Of a stretch of 36,334 nucleotides of DNA, positions 7,745-19,667 are shown in pieces. Source of the DNA: Granulicella sp. Its GTDB lineage: Bacteria; Acidobacteriota; Terriglobia; Terriglobales; Acidobacteriaceae. The DNA lies in assembly GCA_027450185.1 (NCBI GenBank), contig DAIDKF010000022.1, forward strand, positions 1 to 36,334, read 5' to 3'. The translations under genes and the position numbers were made by a program. The notes below the pieces were generated by a model, which saw only the letters and a program-made list of their open reading frames with translations, was not told the origin of the DNA and did no database searches. The stretch's first letter is position 1, and every line of letters starts with the position of its first letter.

Positions 7745-9079
7745 ATGCCAACTCTCGTCTCGCACCCCGATGAAGTGAAAGTCCTCTCCCGACGCTTCGG
7801 CCTGGGTGCCACCAACATCGACCGCTACATCGAGCTTGACGGCTACAAAGCCACTCGTCAGGCCATCGAGCAGGGCCCCGACTGGATCATCAACACCATG
7901 AAGGCCAGCGGCCTCCGTGGCCGCGGCGGTGCCGGCTTCCCTACCGGCATGAAGTGGTCCTTCGTCCCCAAGGTATCCGAGAAGCCCAAATACGTCCTGA
8001 TCAACGGTGACGAGTCCGAGCCCGGCACCTGCAAAGACCACCTCATCTTCCTCAACGACCCCCACGCGATCATCGAAGGCGCCATGATCGCCGGCCTCGC
8101 CATTGGAGCCAAGACCGGTTTCATCTATCTCCGCGGCGAGTACCGCTACCTCCTCAACATCATGGAGAAGGCCGTCGCCGACGCCTACGCCAAGGGCTTC
8201 CTCGGCAAGAACATCTTCGGCCACGATGGCGTCGACTTCGACATCATCACCCAGACCGGCGCCGGGGCATACGAGGTCGGTGAAGAGTCCGCCCTCATGG
8301 AGTCGCTCGAAGGCAAGCGCGGCGTCCCCCGCATCCGTCCGCCCTTTCCCGCAGTCGTCGGCCTCTACGGCGGCCCCACCGTCATCAACAACGCCGAGAC
8401 CATCGCCAACGTCTCGCACATCCTCCTCATGGGCGGCGAGGCCTACGCCAAGCTCGGCACCGAGCGCAACGGTGGCACCCGCCTCTTCGGCATCTCCGGG
8501 CACGTCGAGCGCCCCGGCGTCTACGAACTCCCCATGGGCTACTCCCTCCGCAAGGCCATCTACGAGGTCGCCGGCGGCATCCGCGGCGGCAAGCAGCTCA
8601 AGGCCGTCGTCCCCGGCGGCAGCTCCTGCCCGGTCCTCCGCGCCGACGAGATCGACGTGGGCCTGGACTTCGACCAGATGGCCAAGGCCGGCACCATGCT
8701 CGGCTCCGGCGGCATCGTCGTCCTCGACGAGACCGTCTCCATCGTCGAGTTCGCCCTCCGCACCATCCGCTTCTACCAGCACGAGTCCTGCGGCTGGTGC
8801 ATCCCCTGCCGCGAAGGCACGGACTGGATCAAGAAGACCCTCACCCGCTTCCACGCCGGCGGCGGAACGAAGAAGGACATCGACAACGTCCAGTACATCG
8901 CCGAAAACATGATGGGCCGCACCTTCTGCCCGCTAGGCGACGCCGCCGCCATGCCCACGCTCGGCTTCATCAAAAAATTCCGCCCCGAGTTCGAGGAGTA
9001 TCTCGCCGGCAAGCGTGTGGACCATCCTCTCATCCACATCCAGCCCTTCGGCGAAACCGAACTCGCAGGAGCACACTAG
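7745..9079 (+). CDS. nuoF: NADH-quinone oxidoreductase subunit F (51 kDa, FMN and NADH site)
   Basis: The 444-residue subunit where NADH gives its electrons to FMN and then to the N3 [4Fe-4S] cluster. The NADH-binding GLRGRGGAGFPTGMKW and the FMN-binding INGDESEPGTCKDH lie in the N-terminal third. The N3 cluster ligands are Cys349, Cys352 and Cys355 (ESCGWCIPCREGT) and Cys395 (FCPLGDAA). Length and motif order are normal. The ATG at 7745 follows AAGGATC. The stop is two bases before the nuoG ATG. Confidence 0.98.
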   Translation: MPTLVSHPDEVKVLSRRFGLGATNIDRYIELDGYKATRQAIEQGPDWIINTMKASGLRGRGGAGFPTGMKWSFVPKVSEKPKYVLINGDESEPGTCKDHLIFLNDPHAIIEGAMIAGLAIGAKTGFIYLRGEYRYLLNIMEKAVADAYAKGFLGKNIFGHDGVDFDIITQTGAGAYEVGEESALMESLEGKRGVPRIRPPFPAVVGLYGGPTVINNAETIANVSHILLMGGEAYAKLGTERNGGTRLFGISGHVERPGVYELPMGYSLRKAIYEVAGGIRGGKQLKAVVPGGSSCPVLRADEIDVGLDFDQMAKAGTMLGSGGIVVLDETVSIVEFALRTIRFYQHESCGWCIPCREGTDWIKKTLTRFHAGGGTKKDIDNVQYIAENMMGRTFCPLGDAAAMPTLGFIKKFRPEFEEYLAGKRVDHPLIHIQPFGETELAGAH

Positions 9080-9081
9080 AC

Positions 9082-11457
9082 ATGCCAGACGTAACCTTCA
9101 TCGTAGACGGCAAGACCCTCACCGCCCCCGCAGGCACGCTGCTCCTCGAGGCCTGCAAATCCCACGGCATCGAGATCCCCGCCTTCTGTTACTACCCCGG
9201 CCTCTCCCTCCAGGCGGCCTGCCGCATGTGCGTCGTCCGCATCGAGAAGATGCCCAAGCTCCAGACCGCCTGCACCACCCCGGTCGCAGAGGGTATGGTC
9301 GTCATCACCGACTCGCCCGAGATCGCCCAGGCCCGCAAGGCCACCCTCCAGCTCCTGCTCGGCAACCACCCCCTCGATTGCCCCGTCTGCGACGCTGGCG
9401 GCGAGTGCGAGCTTCAGGACATGACCTTCAAGTACGGTGCCGCCGAGAGCTTCTACGCCGAGCCCAAGAACCACCGCGAAGAGCAGAAGTGGTCGCCCGT
9501 GGTCTACTTCGACCGCCCTCGCTGCATCCTCTGTTACCGCTGTGTCCGCATGTGCGGCGAAGGCATGGACATCTTCGCCCTCGGCGTCCAGAACCGCGGC
9601 TCGTCCTCCATCATCGCCCCCAACGTCCCCCCACAGCTCTCGGGAGTCGTCGAGAACGGCGTCGAACTCGCCCAGCTCGACTGCGAGCAGTGCGGCATGT
9701 GCATCGACGCCTGCCCCGTCGGAGCGCTCACCTCCGGAACCTACCGCTACAAGACCCGCCCGTGGGAGATGAACCACACGGCCACCGTCTGCACCCACTG
9801 CGGCGACGGCTGTAAGACTACGCTCGGTGTCCGCTCCGTCTCCGACGGCACCCAGATCCTCCGCGGCGACAACCGCGACAAGTCCGGCATCAACGGCGAC
9901 TTCCTCTGCAACAAGGGCCGCTATGCCTTCGACTTCGCCAATAACATCGAGCGCGTCACATCACCTCTGCTCCGTAAAAACGGCGAGCTCGTTCCTGCCT
10001 CTTGGGAAGAAGTTCTCACCTTCGCCGGCACACGGCTGCGCGACCTCCGCCAGGAGCGTGGCCCCAACTCCATCGGCGTCATCGGCTCCAACCGCACCAC
10101 CAACGAGGAAAACTATCTCCTCCAGAAGTTAGCCCGCACCGTCCTTGGGACCAACAACATCGACCACCACCGCACGGCCGACTTCGTCACCCTCGCAACA
10201 TCATTGCAAGGAACCACGGGCCGCTTCGCCTCGCAGCACGACGTTGCAACGTCCCCGGCCATCCTGCTCGTAGGCGGCGATCCCACCAATCAGGCCCCGC
10301 TCACCGCCTGGAACATCCGAGCCAACGTCCGCCTCAACAAGGCACGCCTCTACATCGCCAACCACGAAGAGATCAAACTCCGTCGCCAGGCCAAAGCCTT
10401 CGCTCCCGTCGCCCAGTTCGGTTACGGAGCCTTCATCAAATCTCTCGCCGAAGACACCGACTTCAGCAAACTTCTCCACGCCGAAGAGAAGCTTATCGTC
10501 CTCATCGGCAACGAACTCCGCGGCGGGGAACTCGCCAGCCTCATCAAGACCCTGCCCAACGCCAGCTTCGCTCTCCTCGCCGACTACGCCAACTCCCGCG
10601 GCGCCTCCGACATGGGCTTGCTCCCCGACGTGCTTCCTGGCTATCAACCCCTCCAAGGCTCCACCATCGCCAGCGAATACGGCGCAGCCGGCGCCCCCGG
10701 CCTCAACTCTGCGGGATTGGACCTTCTCGCCATGTTCGACGCCGCCGCAGCGGGCAAGCTCAGCGCCCTCTACGTCGTCGGCTCGAACCCCATCCAGCGT
10801 TACGGCATCGATCCCGCCGCGCTCAAGTCCACCTTCCTTATCGTGCAGGATCTCTTCCTCACCGAGACTGCCGCGCTCGCCGATGTTGTCTTCCCCGCCG
10901 CCAACCTCTACGAAAAGTCCGGCTCCGTCACCAACTCCTTCGGCGACCTCCAGCTCGTCTCGAAGGCCGCCGACAAGGCCGGAACCCGCTCCGACTTCGA
11001 GATCATCGTCCGCCTCGCCAACCACATGGGCCATGACATCAAGGCGCTCGTCCCCTTCGGCAAGGGTCCCAGTTCTTTGGGAACCAGAGCCGACATGGGA
11101 CAGACGCGCGGTGCCGCGTCCGGCGAAGCCGATCGCCACGCCGTCTGGCTCACTGCCAACAATATGGAGCCCAGGCTCAGCCCCTTTGATCCCTTCGCTA
11201 TCCTCGACGAAATCCAGCGCCTCGTCCCCGGCTACGACAAGCTCCTCCGCCTGCAACTTCTCTCTGGCAACGATCAGCACCTCGCACCTGCCTCCACCGG
11301 CCTCGTCCAAATCACCGCCGCCCGCAAGGACCTCGTCCTGCCCAGCGCCGATACCCTCTTTTCCTCCGGCTCCCTCACTCGTTACTCGCCCATGCTGCAG
11401 GACGTACAACGCCACCAATCCACCGAAGCCCCTAGCCCTCTGGCCTCCGCTGATTAA
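9082..11457 (+). CDS. nuoG: NADH-quinone oxidoreductase subunit G with extra four-Cys motif
   Basis: The 791-residue large iron-sulfur subunit of complex I. The N-terminal [2Fe-2S] domain has Cys36, Cys47, Cys50 and Cys64; N5 is His96, Cys100, Cys103, Cys109; N4 uses the CxxCxxC at 148-154 plus Cys211. An N7-type set is present at Cys237, Cys240, Cys244 and Cys276. A molybdopterin-oxidoreductase-like domain follows, then a divergent C terminus. Unlike E. coli and Thermus NuoG, the segment before CPVGAL reads CEQCGMCIDACPVGAL (Cys201, 204, 207, 211), and Cys158 is also present. That completes two ferredoxin-type quartets, as in NuoG-like hydrogenase and formate dehydrogenase subunits. The ATG at 9082 is chosen because upstream codons overlap nuoF. 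Confidence 0.97.
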   Translation: MPDVTFIVDGKTLTAPAGTLLLEACKSHGIEIPAFCYYPGLSLQAACRMCVVRIEKMPKLQTACTTPVAEGMVVITDSPEIAQARKATLQLLLGNHPLDCPVCDAGGECELQDMTFKYGAAESFYAEPKNHREEQKWSPVVYFDRPRCILCYRCVRMCGEGMDIFALGVQNRGSSSIIAPNVPPQLSGVVENGVELAQLDCEQCGMCIDACPVGALTSGTYRYKTRPWEMNHTATVCTHCGDGCKTTLGVRSVSDGTQILRGDNRDKSGINGDFLCNKGRYAFDFANNIERVTSPLLRKNGELVPASWEEVLTFAGTRLRDLRQERGPNSIGVIGSNRTTNEENYLLQKLARTVLGTNNIDHHRTADFVTLATSLQGTTGRFASQHDVATSPAILLVGGDPTNQAPLTAWNIRANVRLNKARLYIANHEEIKLRRQAKAFAPVAQFGYGAFIKSLAEDTDFSKLLHAEEKLIVLIGNELRGGELASLIKTLPNASFALLADYANSRGASDMGLLPDVLPGYQPLQGSTIASEYGAAGAPGLNSAGLDLLAMFDAAAAGKLSALYVVGSNPIQRYGIDPAALKSTFLIVQDLFLTETAALADVVFPAANLYEKSGSVTNSFGDLQLVSKAADKAGTRSDFEIIVRLANHMGHDIKALVPFGKGPSSLGTRADMGQTRGAASGEADRHAVWLTANNMEPRLSPFDPFAILDEIQRLVPGYDKLLRLQLLSGNDQHLAPASTGLVQITAARKDLVLPSADTLFSSGSLTRYSPMLQDVQRHQSTEAPSPLASAD

Positions 11458-11506
11458 AGGCTCCAACTGAGATCTGACCACTGAGAACCTGGAACCCCAT
11501 CACGTC

Positions 11507-12568
11507 ATGAGTCACCTCAATCACTTCGAAATCTTCCTGCTCTTCAGCATCGTCAAGATCCTGATCGTGCTGGTCATCACGCTGCTTGGCGTCGCCTACA
11601 CCGTGTTGCTGGAGCGCAAAGTCCTCGGCCGCCTGCAAAACCGCTGGGGGCCCTCGCGTGTAGGCCCCTTCGGCATCCTCCAGCCACTCGTCGACGGTCT
11701 CAAACTCTTCCTCAAGGAAGACATGATGCCCCTCGCCGTCGAGCGCCCACTCTTCATCCTCGCGCCCATCATCGCGCTCGGTTGCGCGCTCATCTCCATC
11801 GCGGTTGTGCCCTTCGGCGCCACCACCATCGTCGATGGTGTCGATCTCTTCCAGATCGCCAACCTCAACATCGGCCTGCTCGTCATCCTAGGCGTCACCA
11901 GCATTGGCGTCTATGGCATCGCGCTCTCCGGCTGGAGTTCCAACAACAAGTACTCCCTCTTCGGTTCCCTCCGTGCCACCGCGCAGATGATCAGCTACGA
12001 GCTTGCCCTCGGCCTCTCACTCGTCGGTGTCGTACTCCGCGCTGGTTCGCTCTCCCTGCGCGACATCGTAGCCTCTCAGTCCGCGCACGGCGCTCTCTCC
12101 TGGAACATCTTCGGGGGCTACCAGTTCATCGCCTTCTTCATCTACCTCATGGCCGCCTACGCCGAAACCAACCGCACCCCCTTCGATCTCGCCGAGGCCG
12201 AATCCGAGCTCGTCGCCGGCTATCACACCGAGTACTCCTCCATGAAGTTCGCCATGTTCTTCATGGCCGAGTACGCCAACATGATCACCGTAGCCTGTGT
12301 CGCCACGCTGCTCTTCTTTGGTGGCGCCTCCTCGCCCTTTGGCCACACCTTCGACCACGCTGCCCCCGGCCTTCTCCTCACCGGCCTCATCTCCATCTTC
12401 TGGTTCGTCGCCAAGGTCTTCGCGTTCCTGCTGCTCTACATCTGGGTTCGCGGCACGCTTCCCCGCTTCCGTTACGACCAGCTCATGGGTTTTGGCTGGA
12501 AGTTCCTTCTCCCCGTCGCGATGGTCAACGTCCTTGCCACCGCTCTGGCGCTCTCCTATCACAGCTAA
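11507..12568 (+). CDS. nuoH: NADH-quinone oxidoreductase subunit H
   Basis: A 353-residue membrane subunit with about eight transmembrane helices that lines the quinone entry channel. The conserved LLERKVLGRLQNRWGPSRVG comes near the N terminus, followed by GILQPLVDGLKLFLKED. The hallmark cytoplasmic loop AETNRTPFDLAEAESELVAG runs into YHTEYSSMKFAMFFMAEY. The ATG at 11507 comes after a 49-base gap carrying a CTGAGAACCTGGAACCC stretch. nuoI, which normally follows, is absent: nuoJ starts 73 bases downstream. Confidence 0.97.
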   Translation: MSHLNHFEIFLLFSIVKILIVLVITLLGVAYTVLLERKVLGRLQNRWGPSRVGPFGILQPLVDGLKLFLKEDMMPLAVERPLFILAPIIALGCALISIAVVPFGATTIVDGVDLFQIANLNIGLLVILGVTSIGVYGIALSGWSSNNKYSLFGSLRATAQMISYELALGLSLVGVVLRAGSLSLRDIVASQSAHGALSWNIFGGYQFIAFFIYLMAAYAETNRTPFDLAEAESELVAGYHTEYSSMKFAMFFMAEYANMITVACVATLLFFGGASSPFGHTFDHAAPGLLLTGLISIFWFVAKVFAFLLLYIWVRGTLPRFRYDQLMGFGWKFLLPVAMVNVLATALALSYHS

Positions 12569-12641
12569 TCGCACGCAATCCGTTTACAATCACCACGAAC
12601 CAACACTCGACACGCGCACTCTCTGGAATCGATAGCCCACG

Positions 12642-13148
12642 ATGGAAATAGCACTCTTCATCATCTTCGGTCTGCTGGCGGTCGCAGGAGCCCTCAATCT
12701 CCTCTTCCAGCGCCACCCCATCAACTCGGCGCTCTCGCTGGTCGTCGTCATGATGTCCCTCGCCGTCCTCTACTGGTCCCTCGGTGCGGAGTTCCTCGCC
12801 GCCGCCCAGGTCATCGTCTACGCCGGCGCCATCATGGTGCTCTTCGTCTTCGTCGTCATGCTCCTCAACGCCGGCGAAGAGGACCGCACCCACGGCTCAC
12901 GCATCGCCTACATCGCCGGAATCCCCGGAGCCGCGGCTATCTTCTGCCTGCTCAGCTTTGTCTTCCTCTCCGAGCGCAGCCATCTCGGCTCCACCCAAAT
13001 CGGAGGCTACCTGACCAGCGCCGTCTCCAACATCTCCGAGGTCTCGCACGCCCTCTTCACCTCGTTGCTCCTGCCCTTCGAGGTCACCTCCATCCTCATC
13101 CTCGTCGCCATCCTCGGCGCCGTCGTCCTCGCGCGCAAGGAGCTCTAA
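12642..13148 (+). CDS. nuoJ: NADH-quinone oxidoreductase subunit J
   Basis: A 168-residue membrane subunit with five transmembrane helices, coupling the quinone site to the antiporter-like subunits. The conserved third helix [20 protein letters not shown] contains the pi-bulge region and is followed by a NAGEE loop. The C-terminal [20 protein letters not shown] is typical. The stop codon shares a base with the nuoK start (TAATG). It directly follows nuoH because nuoI is missing. Confidence 0.96.
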   Translation: MEIALFIIFGLLAVAGALNLLFQRHPINSALSLVVVMMSLAVLYWSLGAEFLAAAQVIVYAGAIMVLFVFVVMLLNAGEEDRTHGSRIAYIAGIPGAAAIFCLLSFVFLSERSHLGSTQIGGYLTSAVSNISEVSHALFTSLLLPFEVTSILILVAILGAVVLARKEL

Positions 13149-13450
13149 TGGTCCCCATCGCCTACTACCTCATCCTCGCCGCGATCCTCTTCTCCATCGG
13201 CATTGCCGCTTTCCTCATCAAGCGCAACGTCATCACCATCTTCATGTCCATCGAACTGATGCTCAACGCCGTCAACCTGACCTTCGTCGCTTTCTCGCAC
13301 ATGTGGCATCAGGTCTCGGGCCAAATCTTCGTCTTCTTCGTCATGGTGGTCGCCGCTGCGGAAGCCTCAGTCGGGCTCGCCATCATCATCGCTCTCTTCC
13401 GTGTGCGCCAAACCCTCGACGTCGATCAGATCAACCTATTGAAGCACTAA
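13148..13450 (+). CDS. nuoK: NADH-quinone oxidoreductase subunit K
   Basis: A 100-residue, three-helix membrane subunit homologous to MrpC. It keeps the two buried glutamates of the proton path, in [13 protein letters not shown] and [14 protein letters not shown]. Length is normal. It is coupled to nuoJ by a one-base overlap. A 112-base gap to nuoL contains a T-rich stretch and a TTGACC (near 13512) without a clear -10. Confidence 0.97.
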   Translation: MVPIAYYLILAAILFSIGIAAFLIKRNVITIFMSIELMLNAVNLTFVAFSHMWHQVSGQIFVFFVMVVAAAEASVGLAIIIALFRVRQTLDVDQINLLKH

Positions 13451-13562
13451 CCTCTACCGGATGTTTCGCAGTGTTGTTTTTTTCAGTGGTTATCCCGCAC
13501 GAATCTGCTCTTGACCTTGTTTCTGCTTTTCTTTCACGTCCCACGGCAACTCGAATCGACCC

Positions 13563-15500
<1,938 letters not shown>

Positions 15501-15512
15501 CCTTTTTGCGTT

Positions 15513-15570
15513 GTCATCCTGATTTTGAGTTGCCATCCTTAGCGAAGCGAAGGATCTGCTTCTAGAACCA
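15513..15570 (+). repeat. GTCATCCTGAGC-type intergenic repeat, copies 4 and 5
   Basis: A truncated unit GTCATCCTGA (15513) is followed by a full-looking unit starting at 15533, CCATCCTTAGCGAAGCGAAG, then GATCTGCTTCTAGAACC. It fills the nuoL-nuoM gap. The core AGCGAAGCGAAGG is the version I recall as common between genes in acidobacterial genomes. Confidence 0.65.
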
Positions 15571-15583
15571 CCATGGAACCCCA

Positions 15584-17242
15584 ATGAATCTCGACCCCCT
15601 CATCCTGACGCTCATCATCGCCACCCCGCTAGCGGGTGCGATCCTGCTCGCCCTCATCCCCGAAGATGCAGCCAATCCCGACGGCAGCAAACGTCACGCC
15701 ATCGGCGCTCTCCTCGTCACGCTCTTCACGCTGCTTCTCACCCTTCACCTCCCCGCGCACTTCAACTACCACGCCGCCCCGCACACCTTCCAGTTTGAGC
15801 AGGATCTCCCTTGGATCAGCTCCCCGGCCATCCGCTACCATCTCGGCGTCGACGGCCTCAGTATGTGGCTTATCGTGCTCGCAGCCTTCCTCGCACCCAT
15901 CGGTGTGCTCGCCTCTTGGAAGACTATCCAGACCCGCACCAAACTCTTCTACACCCTCTTCCTGCTCCAACAGGTCGCGATGCTCGGCATCTTTGTCGCC
16001 CTCGACCTCTTCCTCTACTACGGATTCTGGGAGCTCTCGCTGGTCCCCATGACGCTGCTCATCGCCACTTTCGGCCGCACCGAAAACCGCCGGCGCGCCG
16101 CCATCAAATTCTTTCTTTACGCCTTCATCCCCTCAGCCATCCTACTGGTCGCAATCCTCTGGCTCTACAACCTCACCGGCACCTTCGACCTGTCCACCCT
16201 GCAAGCTCTGGCCTCTGCCCACCAGCTTGCCGCGACGCCCACCGCTCTCCTCCTTTGCTCTATTGCCTTCCTCGTAGCCTTCGCCGTCAAGGTTCCCGTC
16301 TTTCCGCTGCACGGCTGGCTGCAGGACGCCGTCACTGAAGCCCCTACCGCGGCTGTCATGGTGCTCGCCGGCAAACTGGGCCTCTACTCCATCCTGCGCT
16401 TCAGCTTCGGTATCTTCCCCGAGCAATCCCGCCACGCCGCACCCATCCTCATCGCCCTCGGTGCCATCGGCATCGTCTACGGCTCGCTCATCGCGCTCAT
16501 CAAAACCGATCTCAAGAAGCTGGCCGCCTTCTCCACCCTCGCACACGTCTCCTTCGTCATACTCGGCATCTTCACCTTCACCATCCTCGGCCTCGACGGC
16601 GGTGTCTTCCAGATCCTCAACGAGAGCCTCATCGGCGCCGCCTTCTTTGTCCTCCTCGGCCTGCTCTACGAGCGCTACGGCACCTACGACATGCGCGACT
16701 ACGGTGGTCTGGCCACGCGTCTCCCCTGGATGGCCACCATGTTCGTCCTCACCGCCCTTGCCGCCGTTGGCCTACCCATGCTCAACGGCTTCGTCGGTGA
16801 GTTTCTCATCCTCTCCGGCACCATGGCCTCCATCGTCGCCCACCACGTCCTCTGGACCACCCTCGCCGCAACTGGCGTCATCTTCGGAGCCTCTTATATG
16901 CTCTGGATGATCCAACGTGTCTTCTACGGTTCGCTCGGCATTCGCTCCGCCGAAGTCCCGGGCTGGGACCTCACCGCCCGCGAGCACCTCGAACTCTGGC
17001 CCTTCGCCGCCCTTTTCCTCATCATGGGCGTCGCTTCCCCGCTCTGGATGCGCGCCATCGACACCTACGGCGCAGCAACCGCGGGCAAAGTCGTCGAGAT
17101 CGCCCCCGGCTGGTACAAGAACACCGAAACCAACGCCTACAGCGTCAACAACCAGGAACTCGGCCGCTGGTGTCTCGACCATCCGGGCGGCTGCAAGGTC
17201 AGCGTCGGGTTTCACGTAGCCGCAGGCAAGGAGGCCCGCTAA
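15584..17242 (+). CDS. nuoM: NADH-quinone oxidoreductase subunit M (antiporter-like)
   Basis: A 552-residue antiporter-like proton-pumping subunit. Key blocks are [19 protein letters not shown], the [20 protein letters not shown] segment with [12 protein letters not shown] and its buried glutamate, [40 protein letters not shown] with its lysine, and [13 protein letters not shown]. Beyond the last helix there is a hydrophilic tail of about 45 residues (from about 505) containing two cysteines, [11 protein letters not shown], longer than the usual roughly 500-residue NuoM. The stop overlaps the nuoN start by one base. Confidence 0.97.
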   Translation: MNLDPLILTLIIATPLAGAILLALIPEDAANPDGSKRHAIGALLVTLFTLLLTLHLPAHFNYHAAPHTFQFEQDLPWISSPAIRYHLGVDGLSMWLIVLAAFLAPIGVLASWKTIQTRTKLFYTLFLLQQVAMLGIFVALDLFLYYGFWELSLVPMTLLIATFGRTENRRRAAIKFFLYAFIPSAILLVAILWLYNLTGTFDLSTLQALASAHQLAATPTALLLCSIAFLVAFAVKVPVFPLHGWLQDAVTEAPTAAVMVLAGKLGLYSILRFSFGIFPEQSRHAAPILIALGAIGIVYGSLIALIKTDLKKLAAFSTLAHVSFVILGIFTFTILGLDGGVFQILNESLIGAAFFVLLGLLYERYGTYDMRDYGGLATRLPWMATMFVLTALAAVGLPMLNGFVGEFLILSGTMASIVAHHVLWTTLAATGVIFGASYMLWMIQRVFYGSLGIRSAEVPGWDLTAREHLELWPFAALFLIMGVASPLWMRAIDTYGAATAGKVVEIAPGWYKNTETNAYSVNNQELGRWCLDHPGGCKVSVGFHVAAGKEAR

Positions 17243-18750
17243 TGTCCCCCAACCTTCTCGCCCTCCTCCCCGAACTCCTCCTCGCCCTCACCGGCGTCCT
17301 CATCATGCTCGCTGAGCCACTCATCGCCCCCGGCCGCACCCGCAAACCCCTCGGCTGGCTCGCCATCCTCGGCACCCTCGCCTCGGGCATTGCCGTCCTG
17401 TACCAACTCCACCTCGTCAACGCCTCCGGCCCCATCACAGCCTTCTACTCAACCATCCAGATCGACGCCTTCTCCATCTTCTTCCACCTCCTCATCGCCA
17501 GCATCGTCCTGGTCACCCTGCTCGCCTCGTTGGACTATTTCCAAAACCCCATCACCCACGCAGGCGAGTACTTCGCTCTGGTCCTCTTCGGAGCCACCGG
17601 CATGATGTTCATGACCAGCTCCGTCGAACTCCTCATGGTCTTCATCGGCCTCGAGATCTCCAGTATCTCCACTTACATCCTTGCTGGCTTCCGCAAAGGC
17701 CGCGCCACCGCCTCCGAATCAGCCCTCAAATATTTCCTCCTCGGAAGCTTCGCCACCGCCTTCTTTCTCTATGGCATCGCCCTCTGCTTCGGGGCAACAG
17801 GCTCCACCTCCATCGCTGCCATCGCCGCTGGTCTGGCCATCACCAAGACCCCGCTGCTCGGCTGGCTGGCCGTAGCCATGGTCCTCATCGGCCTGGGCTT
17901 CAAGGTCTCCGCCGCACCCTTCCACGTCTGGACGCCCGACGTCTACCAGGGCGCCCCCGCCCCCGTCGTTGGCCTCATGTCCACCGCCCCCAAGGCCGCC
18001 GCCTTCGCCGTCCTCCTGCGCTTTCTCTTCAATGCCACACCCATCTATCGCAGCCACTGGATACTGCTCATCGCGATCCTCGCCGTCGCCTCGATGACCA
18101 TTGGCAACCTCGGTGCCCTGCTGCAGCGCGACGTCAAGCGCCTACTTGCATACTCATCCATCGCCCACGCCGGCTACATGCTGGTCGCCTTCACCGCCGC
18201 TCAGCACGAGGCCGTCTCCACCATCTGCTTCTACACCGCAGCCTACGCCGCCATGAACGTCGGTGCCTTCCTCGTCCTCACCCAACTCTCCGGCTTCGAC
18301 GAAAAGCTCCGTACCATCGATGACTTCACCGGCCTCGCACTCAAGCGGCCCGGACTCTCCGCGCTGCTCGGCTTCTTCCTTCTATCACTCATCGGAATCC
18401 CCTTCACCGGTGGCTTCTTCGGCAAGTTCTACGTCTTCTCCGCCGCGGTCCACTCGGGTTACACCTGGCTCGCGATCGTCGGCCTCGCCAACTCTGGCAT
18501 CGCCTGCTTCTACTACCTCCGTCTACTCACTGCGCTTTACAGCCGCCCCCTCACCGACACCATCGCCGACACCCCCAGCACCGGCCGCATCACCTTCCCC
18601 GTAGCTCTGGCCCTCACCGCCACTGCGGCCGCTACCCTGTGCCTCGGCATCCTCCCCAACCGCATCCTGCACCTCACCCAGCGCGCCACCCCAACCTCCA
18701 CTATCGCGCAAAGCGTATCAGCCCCAACTGCCACCATCGCCCAGCGCTAA
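17242..18750 (+). CDS. nuoN: NADH-quinone oxidoreductase subunit N (antiporter-like)
   Basis: A 502-residue antiporter-like subunit and the last gene of the cluster. Family blocks include [20 protein letters not shown] with the key glutamate, [60 protein letters not shown], and [15 protein letters not shown]. The ATG at 17242 is chosen because AAGGAGG (17229-17235) sits just before it and the stop of nuoM overlaps it. The polypeptide ends in an Ala/Thr-rich tail. No terminator is evident; a transposon remnant follows 50 bases downstream. Confidence 0.97.
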   Translation: MSPNLLALLPELLLALTGVLIMLAEPLIAPGRTRKPLGWLAILGTLASGIAVLYQLHLVNASGPITAFYSTIQIDAFSIFFHLLIASIVLVTLLASLDYFQNPITHAGEYFALVLFGATGMMFMTSSVELLMVFIGLEISSISTYILAGFRKGRATASESALKYFLLGSFATAFFLYGIALCFGATGSTSIAAIAAGLAITKTPLLGWLAVAMVLIGLGFKVSAAPFHVWTPDVYQGAPAPVVGLMSTAPKAAAFAVLLRFLFNATPIYRSHWILLIAILAVASMTIGNLGALLQRDVKRLLAYSSIAHAGYMLVAFTAAQHEAVSTICFYTAAYAAMNVGAFLVLTQLSGFDEKLRTIDDFTGLALKRPGLSALLGFFLLSLIGIPFTGGFFGKFYVFSAAVHSGYTWLAIVGLANSGIACFYYLRLLTALYSRPLTDTIADTPSTGRITFPVALALTATAAATLCLGILPNRILHLTQRATPTSTIAQSVSAPTATIAQR

Positions 18751-18785
18751 TATATCCCTGGGGAGAGCCGTGGGTTTAGGTTGTG

Positions 18786-18802
18786 AGCCGCTCGAAGCGG
18801 CT
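18786..18802. repeat. Hairpin at the 3' end of the transposase remnant
   Basis: AGCCGCT-CGA-AGCGGCT, a perfect 7-bp stem with a 3-base loop, touching the stop codon of the transposase fragment. IS200/IS605 elements carry such subterminal hairpins recognised by their TnpA, so this probably marks the element's right end. Confidence 0.6.
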
Positions 18803-19019
18803 ATGCGGGTCGCTGACGCGGTCCCGGCGGTTTAGGTGACGCTAAGCGCCACAGGTTGATCTGCTCCAAGCGCTCGTCTTCTTGCTCCTGATTGCGGATG
18901 TACTCGCGGATGGTTTCTTCGTCACGGCTTACAGTCGATACAAAGTACCCTCGCGCCCAGAAGTGCTGGCCCACGAAGTTCTGCTTTCGTTCTCCATACA
19001 CCCGTGCCAGGTGGATCAC
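18801..19019 (-). pseudogene. IS200/IS605-type TnpA transposase, 3' fragment
   Basis: The last 70 or so residues of a Y1 (HUH superfamily) transposase. GQHFWARGYFVSTV followed by IREYIRNQEQEDERLEQ matches the C-terminal half of IS200-type TnpA, including the catalytic tyrosine in the EYIRNQ helix. The N-terminal part with the HUH metal-binding histidines is missing. Upstream of the GTG at 19019 the homology stops abruptly after HLARVYGERK and an in-frame TGA follows a few codons further up. The break point coincides to within a few bases with the start of dehydrogenase homology on the other strand. The fragment cannot be active. Confidence 0.85.
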
Positions 19020-19606
19020 GGCCCATGGCGCGCTGATTCAGCAGGGCAATCTAATCACTTTGTTCTCATCACCGCCGCCAGCAGCAGTGTCGGAATCGCT
19101 GCCATTGAGATCGCGAGGGCCGAGGGCACCATCAGCATCGCCACCACACGTACCTCGCAGAAGAAGGCGGAGTTGCTCACTTTGGGTGCAGACTACGTCA
19201 TCGCCACGGAGTAGGAAGATCTGATAGCGTGCGTTGCCGAGATTACCGGCGGCAAGGGCACGCGATCGCCTTTGACCCAGGCGCGGGCAAAGGCCTCGAG
19301 GCTATAGCCGCCGCAGCTTCTACCCACGGTTTGATCTTTGAGTCGGGGCGCTCGCCACCGATCCTACCTCCTATCCACTTTTTTGCTTCCCTGAGTAAGC
19401 ATCTCACCATCAAGGGCTACACGTTCTTTGGGGTCGTCGCTGACCCTGAGGTCTTCACCAAGGCAAAGGCGTACGTTTACAACCGCCTGCAATCCGGTAC
19501 TTTCAAACCGCAAATCGACAAGACATTTCCACTCAATCAGATCGTGGCTGCACATCGCTATATGGAATCCAACGCCCAGATCAGAAAGATCGTGGTTACC
19601 GTCTAG
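19018..19606 (+). pseudogene. MDR-superfamily zinc-type alcohol dehydrogenase/quinone oxidoreductase, broken 3' half
   Basis: The C-terminal half of a medium-chain dehydrogenase/reductase spread over all three frames: TAHGALIQQGNL (from 19018), then the nucleotide-binding FVLITAASSSVGIAAIEIAR (shift near 19055) up to an in-frame TAG at 19212, then after another shift near 19260 IAFDPGAGKGLEAIAAAAST through to HRYMESNAQIRKIVVTV at 19606. The first half of the gene (about 150 residues) is absent, replaced by the transposase fragment. With two frameshifts, one stop and the truncation this is a clear pseudogene, probably disrupted by the insertion and then decaying. Confidence 0.88.
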
Positions 19607-19667
19607 CCCGTATTCGAAGGCGTGGGGAGATCCGCTCCATGCCTTCGGGGCAGTACACTAGCAATCG

